Below are positions 1 to 4,564 of a stretch of DNA of 5,661 bases, one piece after another. Each line of letters starts with the position of its first letter. Positions within the stretch are counted from its first letter, which is position 1. The notes under the pieces were generated by a model, which saw only the letters and a list, made by a program, of their open reading frames with translations, made no database searches and had not been told where the DNA came from. The position numbers were made by a program, and so were the translations under genes. The stretch is from Caldisericales bacterium (GTDB taxonomy: Bacteria > Caldisericota > Caldisericia > Caldisericales > Caldisericaceae), in contig WFSP01000082.1 of NCBI GenBank assembly GCA_015485995.1, forward strand, positions 1 to 5,661. Direction: 5' to 3'.

Positions 1-22
1 ATCAAAAAGGTAGGAATTGAAA

Positions 23-382
23 TTAATTGTTAAGTTTCAAATCCAAAACAAGCTGCAAAGCCTCTTGTACTTGTTCCATTTGTCTTGTTTCTACAATCCC
101 TATTTTTTTGACAAGCCTTTCTTTGGAAATTGTCAGGATTTGTTCACATTTTATGTAAGATTCTTTCTTTAATCCATTCTCTTCTGTTGATTTTATGCAT
201 ATATGAAATGGAACTGTCCGGCCCTTTGTACTTATTGTTAAAACAATTGTATTAGGATAATGTGAATTTGCATTACCTGCATCCGATTGGATAATAAGAG
301 AAGGCCTAATGCCAGCTTGTTCTGAACCCCTTCCTGGATTCCAATTAACCAACCAGATTTCACCTCTCTTTGGCATGTTCAT
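23..382 (-). CDS. mazF: MazF/PemK-family mRNA interferase toxin
   Basis: Type II toxin of the MazF/PemK family, a ribosome-independent endoribonuclease that cuts mRNA at short sequence motifs in the cytoplasm; the target motif cannot be read from the sequence. From the chosen start it is 119 residues, normal for the family. Visible hallmarks are the N-terminal strand PKRGEIWLVNW (4-14), the GSEQAGIRPSLII segment (19-31) whose Arg26 matches the catalytic Arg of Bacillus MazF, Thr49 in IVLTISTKG, and the KCEQI segment (78-82). The frame is open 18 codons further upstream, but the strong AAAGGAGGT at 394-403 sits 12 bases before the ATG at 382, and the extra residues (Lys/Arg-rich) lie inside the antitoxin gene. 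ATG 376 is an alternative start (117 residues). The gene overlaps the antitoxin by 23 bases, as expected for a coupled pair. No hairpin terminator is visible in the 22 bases left after the stop. Confidence 0.93.
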   Translation of the reverse strand: MNMPKRGEIWLVNWNPGRGSEQAGIRPSLIIQSDAGNANSHYPNTIVLTISTKGRTVPFHICIKSTEENGLKKESYIKCEQILTISKERLVKKIGIVETRQMEQVQEALQLVLDLKLNN

Positions 383-608
383 TTGCAAGAACAACCTCCT
401 TTTCCGCCTCAATTGCATACTCAACATTTTCTTCACCTACAACGCTAAAAGCCTCGAATAGCTCTTTCTCTTGCTCTTTTTTAAGCCATTCCTGCATAAG
501 CTCTCTAACTACTGCATTAAGAGATTTATTTTCTCTTTTTAATACCTCCTTGATCCTTTTATGCAGAGAGAGAGGGATTCTTACTGTAAAACCCACAGCA
601 CTCTTCAT
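360..608 (-). CDS. mazE: Ribbon-helix-helix antitoxin of the MazEF-type pair
   Basis: An 82-residue antitoxin that should bind and block the downstream MazF and repress their shared promoter. Residues 6-11 (GFTVRI) form the DNA-binding beta strand; residues 12-25 and 28-44 (with LNAVVRELMQEWL) form the two helices of a ribbon-helix-helix fold, as in Bacillus-type MazE rather than the AbrB-like MazE of E. coli. The C-terminal third (about 45-76) is rich in Glu (EKELFEAF, EENVEYAIEAEKE) and fits the acidic tail that wraps the toxin. The start is set by a near-perfect AAGGAGGTGA at 615-624, six bases before the ATG. The last codons also contain the toxin's ribosome-binding site (the K-E-V codons), so translation of the toxin is tied to that of the antitoxin. 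The symbol reflects the role; the exact family name is not certain. Confidence 0.88.
   Translation of the reverse strand: MKSAVGFTVRIPLSLHKRIKEVLKRENKSLNAVVRELMQEWLKKEQEKELFEAFSVVGEENVEYAIEAEKEVVLANEHAKER
394..403 (-). promoter_or_regulatory. Ribosome-binding site of mazF inside the antitoxin gene
   Basis: On the minus strand this reads AAAAGGAGGT, a strong Shine-Dalgarno sequence lying wholly inside the antitoxin coding sequence. It is 12 bases from ATG 382 and 18 from ATG 376. It is the main reason for placing the toxin start at 382 rather than at the far upstream ATG at 436. Confidence 0.75.
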
Positions 609-648
609 ATTGTATCACCTCCTTATGATACCTTTATTGGTCACCATA

Positions 649-676
649 ATTATAACCTAATTTAAATTTTGATCAA
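649..676 (-). promoter_or_regulatory. Sigma-70-type promoter of the toxin-antitoxin operon
   Basis: On the minus strand, TTGATC (671-676, matching TTGACA at four of six) is followed after 16 bases by a perfect TATAAT (649-654). Transcription would start near 642, leaving a leader of about 34 bases before the antitoxin ATG at 608. The -35 box lies in the 8-bp palindrome TTGATCAA (669-676). A ribbon-helix-helix antitoxin commonly represses its own promoter by binding short palindromes, so this could be part of the operator, but that is an inference from one site. Confidence 0.7.
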
Positions 677-771
677 CAGCATGAATTTTTCAATATCAAC
701 AAGGTCGATGAAGTCGCAATTAGAAAGGGATATCCCCATTTTACCTTCACCCAAAAGCAAATAATAAAAGA

Positions 772-1046
772 GAGATTCCGGACCAAGCCCGGAATGACAA
801 AGAAAAGATGCAGCATAACAAAAGACGAGATTCTTCGGTCGCTACACTCCCTCTAGAATGTCGACGTAGAGGAGGCTCTTCACTTCGTTCAGAAGGACGG
901 AAGGTTGGATGTTAAGGATGAGACTCTTCGCTGCGCTCAGAGTGACAGAAAAAAACAGAAGGACAAAGAAAATCAGAAGGACAAAAGAAAAAAGCAGAAT
1001 GGCGGCGTGGTATGATGAAGTTCTTTACTTCGCCTGGAATAACATT
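772..1046. repeat. Array of degenerate ~28-bp hairpin repeats in the intergenic region
   Basis: At least five related units lie in tandem or near tandem, on the pattern GA-ATTCT-TCGCT..CGCTC-AGAAT-GACA. They are unit 1 at 772-799 (arms ATTCCGG 775-781 and CCGGAAT 789-795), unit 2 at 827-864 (ATTCT 830-834, AGAAT 855-859), unit 3 at 872-898 (CTTC 878-881, GAAG 892-895), unit 4 at 920-947 (ACTCT 923-927, AGAGT 939-943) and a decayed unit at 1014-1046. Between the last two, CAGAAGGACAAA occurs twice (956-967 and 974-985) at an 18-base period. Units differ in sequence yet keep paired arms. This resembles a dispersed intergenic repeat type that I recall from many bacterial genomes. No protein product is supported. 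The preceding stretch 677-771 holds no recognised element, only a start-less open frame (see findings). Confidence 0.7.
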
Positions 1047-1063
1047 TTGATGTATAATAAAAT

Positions 1064-1069
1064 GGAGGT
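1064..1069 (+). promoter_or_regulatory. Ribosome-binding site fixing the SDR start
   Basis: GGAGGT lies seven bases before the ATG at 1077 and is the only strong Shine-Dalgarno site in the upstream open frame. It selects 1077 as the start over ATG 909, whose extra 56 codons are repeat-derived. A TATAAT at 1053-1058 just upstream is too close to be the usable -10 box, because transcription would start at about the ribosome-binding site itself; no convincing -35 accompanies it. Confidence 0.8.
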
Positions 1070-1076
1070 GGTTCAA

Positions 1077-1865
1077 ATGAAACTTGATTTAGAAGGGAAA
1101 ACTGCATTCATAATGGCAGGTAGTAAAGGTTTGGGGAAGTCGGTAGCACTAAAGTTTTTGGAAGAAGGCACAAATGTTGCAATTATATCAAGAAATACTG
1201 AAAACCTTGAAAGAGCCCGAGAAGAACTGAAAGAAAAAACAGGGGAAACACCCCTTATAATCCAGGCGGATGTGAAAAACAAAGAAGACATTAAAAAAGC
1301 AGTAAGTGAAACCGTAAAGAAATTTGGAACCATTCACGTACTATTTACAAACGCGGGGGGCCCTCCTGCGGGAGGTTTTTTCGACGTAAAAGCAGAGGAC
1401 TATGAAGATGCAGTAAGGTTAAATCTTATGAGCACTATTTATGCGGTATACGAAGTTGTCCCTCTTATGAAAGAAAATAGATGGGGAAGAATTATCGCAT
1501 CCGTTTCTATGAGCGTAAAGCAGCCTATGGATAACATAATTCTTTCGAATGTATCACGCGCAGGGATAATCACTTTTATTAAAAGCGTATCAAACGCAGT
1601 AGCCCCGTTTAACATCACTGCAAACAGTGTTTTGCCCGGATACACAATGACAGACAGAGTAAAAAACCTCGTTGAAGGCGCGGCAAAGAAAAATAACATA
1701 AGCTACAAGGAAGCAATTAAGAAAATTACTCAAAAAATTCCTATCGGAAGAATAGGCACCGTGGAAGAATTTGCATCACTTGTAGCATTTATCGCCTCAG
1801 AAAAAGCATCCTATATAACAGGCACGGCAATTCCCATAGACGGGGGATATATAAAATGTATTTAA
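1077..1865 (+). CDS. Short-chain dehydrogenase/reductase, FabG-like, atypical active site
   Basis: A 262-residue protein of the classical SDR (Rossmann fold) type, cytoplasmic, annotated in relatives as a 3-oxoacyl-[ACP] reductase-like protein. Residues 14-20 (AGSKGLG) are the dinucleotide-binding glycine motif with Ala where most members have Thr. D65-V66 is the adenine-binding DV pair, and N92-A93-G94-G95 the NAG motif. N116 and S144 match the catalytic Asn and Ser, and P187-G188 follows in VLPGY. Counting from S144, the catalytic Tyr and Lys of the YxxxK motif fall on S157 and R161 (SNVSR), so the normal proton relay is missing. The C-terminal AIPIDGGY (251-258) is typical. I recall a recognised FabG-like subgroup lacking a perfect glycine motif and tetrad, and this fits it. 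The substrate is unknown and the gene stands alone, with no metabolic neighbours on its strand. Length is normal for the family. Confidence 0.88.
   Translation: MKLDLEGKTAFIMAGSKGLGKSVALKFLEEGTNVAIISRNTENLERAREELKEKTGETPLIIQADVKNKEDIKKAVSETVKKFGTIHVLFTNAGGPPAGGFFDVKAEDYEDAVRLNLMSTIYAVYEVVPLMKENRWGRIIASVSMSVKQPMDNIILSNVSRAGIITFIKSVSNAVAPFNITANSVLPGYTMTDRVKNLVEGAAKKNNISYKEAIKKITQKIPIGRIGTVEEFASLVAFIASEKASYITGTAIPIDGGYIKCI
1362..1381 (+). terminator. Terminator-like hairpin inside the SDR coding sequence
   Basis: CCTCC (1362-1366) and GGAGG (1371-1375) form a five-pair all-strong stem closed by TGCG (1367-1370), which in RNA is a UNCG-type tetraloop on a C-G closing pair. Six T residues follow (1376-1381). 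This is the form of a short intrinsic terminator on the coding strand, but it also encodes the NAG-GPPAGGFF part of the enzyme, so it may be a by-product of the protein sequence. The stem is short, so any termination would be partial. Confidence 0.3.
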
Positions 1866-1877
1866 TGATAGCATATT

Positions 1878-1958
1878 AGCCGTTATAAGATATATTTTAG
1901 GGCAAAGAAAGAGCTTATTCTGATTAATTCAATTTATTTTTCCAGCTCTTTAACGGCT
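1878..1958. repeat. Nested inverted repeats just after the SDR gene
   Basis: An outer pair AGCCGTTA (1878-1885) and TAACGGCT (1951-1958) encloses an inner pair AAAGAGCT (1908-1915) and AGCTCTTT (1944-1951). Each is eight bases and exact; they share one base, 1951. The right-hand arms abut while the left-hand arms are 22 bases apart, giving a stem with one large bulge and a 28-base AT-rich loop. It begins 13 bases after the SDR stop and could protect the 3' end of that transcript. There is no T run after the stem, so it is not a standard terminator. Confidence 0.5.
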
Positions 1959-2033
1959 TATTCTTGGAATTTACTTAGATGACACGTTTTCAATGCAACT
2001 TGCAGCAACAAAAGAGTTAGCTTAAATAAAGAA

Positions 2034-2067
2034 GAGCGTACGAAAAAGGAGGAGGAAACGTACGCTC
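2034..2067. repeat. Hairpin with AGGAGGAGG in its loop
   Basis: GAGCGTACG (2034-2042) and CGTACGCTC (2059-2067) are an exact nine-base inverted repeat around a 16-base purine-only loop (2043-2058) containing AGGAGGAGG on the plus strand. On the minus strand the stem is followed by TTCTTTATTT, a loose T run, so it could act as a second terminator behind the hutI-gcvT-aminotransferase operon. No gene start follows the loop at a useful distance on the plus strand; the next ATG (2077) opens only four codons. The remaining intergenic bases 2068-2176 are AT-rich and hold nothing I recognise. Confidence 0.55.
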
Positions 2068-2176
2068 ATTAGTTCTATGATATTTTTGTGAGGGGTGATT
2101 TTTTCTTTTCACCTGACTAATTATATAAAGAAAATGTGAATAAAATATGAAGAATTATGAAATTTTGAACAAAGTG

Positions 2177-2200
2177 AAAACCCCGGGCAAAACCCCGGGG
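2177..2200 (-). terminator. Intrinsic terminator of the hutI-gcvT-aminotransferase operon
   Basis: On the minus strand, CCCCGGG and CCCGGGG (2181-2187 and 2194-2200 on the plus strand) form a seven-pair all-GC stem with a six-base loop, followed by TTTT (2177-2180). It lies 10 bases after the aminotransferase stop, the expected place for the end of the operon. The T run is short (TTTTCACTTT), but the stem is very stable. On the plus strand no T run follows, so it is directional. Confidence 0.75.
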
Positions 2201-2210
2201 CATAAAGGTA

Positions 2211-3374
2211 TTATAATTTTGAAACTGAGTTTTTAACTCTTTTTAATCCTTCCCTAATATTGTCTAAAGATGTTGCATATGAGAAACGAATATACCCTTC
2301 ACCATACTTTCCAAAAGAAGTTCCCGGAAGAGTAGCAACTCCTGCATCATCAAGTAAGTAATCTGCAATCTCTTTTGAGCTTTTCCCTGTTCCTGTAATA
2401 TTCGCAAATGCATAGAAAGCGCCCTTGGGCATTTTCACGCTGAAGCCGGGAATCTCATTGAGTCCGTTTATTATAAGGTTTCTTCTCTCTTCGTATTTTT
2501 TCCTCATTACTCCCACAGAGTCCTGGGGCCCTTTAAGGGCTTCTATCCCAGCCATCTGAACAAATGTTGTAACGCAGGAAAAAGAATTTGTCGCAAGTTT
2601 TACAAACTGTTTGGCAAGTTCTTTGTTTGTCACTCCATAGCCGAGCCTCCACCCGGTCATTGCATAAGTCTTAGAGAATCCATCCAGAATTACAGTCCTT
2701 TCTTTCATGCCAGGGATAGATGCAATGCTGTGAAATTCTCCACCGTAAATAATTCGGGAATAAATTTCATCAGACATAACAAGAATATCATTTTTCTTAG
2801 CAATGTCAGCAATAAATTCAAGATCTTCCATAGAAAGTATGCCGCCAGTAGGGTTTCCGGGGCTGTTTATAATAATGAGTTTTGTTTTCGGGGTAACAAG
2901 TTTCTTAAACTGTTCTCTGTCAAACGCAAATCCGTTTTCTTCGAGAAGAGGCATAGGAACAGGCGTTGCCCCTGCAATATTGATTGCAGATTCATAAATT
3001 GGGTATCCGGGATTGGGGTATATTGCCTCGTCCCCCTCGTCAAGGACAGCGGTTGCTGTAAATAAAATTATATCTTTTCCGCCCGGCGTAATAACTACTT
3101 CTTCAGGAGAAACATCAATTCCCCTTGTTTCAGAAATATGCTCTGCCACGGCTTCTCTTAACTCAAGCACGCCCTGCGCAGCAGAGTAATGCGTATAGTT
3201 CTCCTGAATTGCTTTAATGCCTGCCTGTTTGACGTTTTCAGGTGTGTCAAAATCAGGCTCTCCGATTTCAAAATGAATAATACTTCTGCCCTGCCTCTCT
3301 AATGCTTTTGCTTTTGCAAGCACAGCAAAAGCAGTTTCAGTACCAGCTCTTTGCGTAAGCTTTGAAAATTTCAT
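2211..3374 (-). CDS. Class I (fold-type I) PLP-dependent aminotransferase, aspartate aminotransferase-like
   Basis: A 387-residue pyridoxal-phosphate aminotransferase of normal length for the AspC-like group. K235 in SKTYAMTGWRLGY (234-246) is the lysine that binds the cofactor; N174 in NSPGNPTGG, D202 and Y205 in SDEIY, and R243 are the usual cofactor-contact residues. R363 in YIRFSYATS would bind the substrate alpha-carboxylate. The N-terminal EIGEPDFDTP (36-45) and THYSAAQG (61-68) are typical. K100 in TPGGK matches a lysine that I recall contacting acidic substrates in the Thermus-type aspartate aminotransferases, which favours aspartate/glutamate/2-oxoglutarate use; alanine or aromatic activity cannot be excluded. 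The start is set by AAGGAGG at 3382-3388, seven bases before the ATG. It is the last gene of the operon, 54 bases after gcvT, and may also have its own promoter. Glutamate made by histidine degradation would be a natural amino donor (inference). Confidence 0.93.
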   Translation of the reverse strand: MKFSKLTQRAGTETAFAVLAKAKALERQGRSIIHFEIGEPDFDTPENVKQAGIKAIQENYTHYSAAQGVLELREAVAEHISETRGIDVSPEEVVITPGGKDIILFTATAVLDEGDEAIYPNPGYPIYESAINIAGATPVPMPLLEENGFAFDREQFKKLVTPKTKLIIINSPGNPTGGILSMEDLEFIADIAKKNDILVMSDEIYSRIIYGGEFHSIASIPGMKERTVILDGFSKTYAMTGWRLGYGVTNKELAKQFVKLATNSFSCVTTFVQMAGIEALKGPQDSVGVMRKKYEERRNLIINGLNEIPGFSVKMPKGAFYAFANITGTGKSSKEIADYLLDDAGVATLPGTSFGKYGEGYIRFSYATSLDNIREGLKRVKNSVSKL

Positions 3375-3405
3375 CCATTCGCCTCCTTAGTTTTTATTCC
3401 TTCTT

Positions 3406-3432
3406 TTAATATATCATTTAAATTTTTGTCAA
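3406..3432 (-). promoter_or_regulatory. Candidate internal promoter before the aminotransferase gene
   Basis: On the minus strand a perfect TTGACA (3427-3432) overlaps the gcvT stop codon and is followed after 15 bases by TATTAA (3406-3411), four of six matches to TATAAT. A better-matching TATATT (3408-3413) would leave only 13 bases. The gap between the genes is AT-rich, so chance matches are likely. If real, it would let the aminotransferase be expressed apart from hutI and gcvT. Confidence 0.35.
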
Positions 3433-4553
3433 GTTGTCTTTTTTCCCGCACGCGGTTCAAGAAACGGAAGTTTTACCACTTCTGCTTCAGCCATTCTTCC
3501 TCTTATGCTTATATTCACCTTTGCCCGCTCTTCCGCAAATGGCAGTTCAACATAAGCCAAAGCATAAATCTTATTCAGTGAAGGGCAAAAATTTCCCGAA
3601 GTGATATACCCGATTTTCTTGCCTCCTTTGCCGAACACTTCCATATTGTGCCTGGGAATTCCGCCCTTAGGGACATAAAGCCCTACAAGCTTTCTTTTCA
3701 GCCCGTTTTCTTTAATTTTCACGAGTGCGTCTTTACCTATAAAATTTTCTTTTTTAAGCTTTACTGCAAAACCTTGCCCTGCCTCAAACGGATTTGTCGT
3801 TTCGTCAATATCATCTCCGTAAAGCCAATAGGCAACCTCAAAGCGCAGCGTATCTCGTGCGCCAAGAGCGATGGGCATTATATGGAAAGGTTTTCCTTTA
3901 TCTAAAATAGTTCTCCATAGGTATACAATATCTTTGCTGCCGGAATAAATTTCAAAACCATCTTCGCCCGTGTATCCTGTACGGGATATTAGAATATCTT
4001 TTCCAAAAAGTTTTCCGTACTCGCATTTAAAATACCCTAATTCTGTTAGAGGAGTTTCTCCTTCGAAATAATCTTTTAAAAATTCTTCCGCTTTGAGCCC
4101 TTGCACGGCTACTTCCCCATAATCAAAAGATTTTCCCAAAATTTCCACATTAAAATCACCCTTATTCTTAATCACCCAGCTCAAGTCCTTTTCATAGTTG
4201 CCTGCATTGACCACAAGCAAGACAAAGTTATCCTTTATTTTATAAACAAGAAGGTCGTCAACCTCGCCTCCATCAGGATAGCACATCGGGGTATACTTTA
4301 CCTTTCCGTTTTTCATTTTTTTTACGGAGTTTGTTACAAGATATCCTGCAAATTTCACGGCGTCCTCCCCGTGAAGTTCTATTTCGCCCATATGGGAAAC
4401 ATCAAATATCCCCACGTTTTTCCGCACGTTAAGATGCTCTTCAATAATACTCGTGTACTGAATAGGCATCTCCCAGCCGCCAAAACCTACCATCTTTGCT
4501 CCAAGCTTTACGTGCTCCTCATAAAGAGGAGTTCTCTTTAAATTTTCAGACAT
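3429..4553 (-). CDS. gcvT: Aminomethyltransferase, glycine cleavage system T-protein
   Basis: A 374-residue T-protein, the tetrahydrofolate-dependent subunit of the glycine cleavage system. It takes the aminomethyl group carried by H-protein lipoate, releases ammonia and forms 5,10-methylene-THF in the cytoplasm. Signatures in order are KRTPLYEEHVKLGAKMVGFGGWEMP split over 6-30 (GGWEMP 25-30), FDVSHMGE (50-57), VDDLLVY (98-104) with the Asp pair D99-D100 that includes the folate-interacting catalytic Asp, SRTGYTGEDGFEI (190-202), LGARDTLRFE (230-239), TNPFEAG (253-259), and a C-terminal barrel domain with TSGNFCPSL. These separate it from the related YgfZ and dimethylglycine-oxidase families. 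The start ATG lies five bases after AGGAGG (4559-4564). The gene follows hutI by only nine bases. P- and H-protein genes are not in this window, which is unusual if it serves only glycine cleavage, since gcvT often heads a gcvTHP cluster; they may lie elsewhere. Confidence 0.95.
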   Translation of the reverse strand: MSENLKRTPLYEEHVKLGAKMVGFGGWEMPIQYTSIIEEHLNVRKNVGIFDVSHMGEIELHGEDAVKFAGYLVTNSVKKMKNGKVKYTPMCYPDGGEVDDLLVYKIKDNFVLLVVNAGNYEKDLSWVIKNKGDFNVEILGKSFDYGEVAVQGLKAEEFLKDYFEGETPLTELGYFKCEYGKLFGKDILISRTGYTGEDGFEIYSGSKDIVYLWRTILDKGKPFHIMPIALGARDTLRFEVAYWLYGDDIDETTNPFEAGQGFAVKLKKENFIGKDALVKIKENGLKRKLVGLYVPKGGIPRHNMEVFGKGGKKIGYITSGNFCPSLNKIYALAYVELPFAEERAKVNISIRGRMAEAEVVKLPFLEPRAGKKTT

Positions 4554-4558
4554 CCGAG

Positions 4559-4564
4559 CCTCCT
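4559..4564 (-). promoter_or_regulatory. gcvT ribosome-binding site overlapping the hutI stop codon
   Basis: The minus strand reads TAGGAGG: the TAG stop of hutI (4563-4565) shares its last two bases with the AGGAGG of gcvT, five bases before the gcvT ATG. Ribosomes ending on hutI would be placed at the gcvT start, which is strong evidence of one transcript and of translational coupling. Confidence 0.8.

Noticed and set aside
1..24. GGTAGGAATTGAAAT at the left edge resembles the end of CRISPR repeats of the ...GGAATTGAAAC type.
   Set aside because: Only one partial, imperfect copy is visible, it touches the toxin stop codon, and no second copy or spacer pattern is present. Sequence to the left would settle it: repeats every 60-70 bases would support it.
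370..660. Plus-strand open frame of 96 codons opposite the antitoxin.
   Set aside because: It is a low-complexity Ser/Leu-rich shadow of the antitoxin gene with no ribosome-binding site, and it crosses the antitoxin promoter.
681..764. Small plus-strand frame MNFSISTRSMKSQLERD... of 27 codons.
   Set aside because: No Shine-Dalgarno site precedes the ATG and it lies in the repeat-associated intergenic stretch; nothing supports expression.
1053..1058. Perfect TATAAT just before the SDR gene.
   Set aside because: Transcription from it would start around 1065, inside the GGAGGT ribosome-binding site, and no -35 box lies 16-18 bases upstream. Probably a chance AT-rich match.
1994..2026. Ten-codon frame MQLAATKELA before the nine-base hairpin, considered as a leader peptide.
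   Set aside because: No ribosome-binding site, no run of one amino acid, and no plus-strand gene downstream to attenuate.
2092..2113. GGTGA...TCACC inverted repeat in the convergent intergenic region.
   Set aside because: Only five pairs around a T-rich loop, with no T run after the stem; too weak to call.
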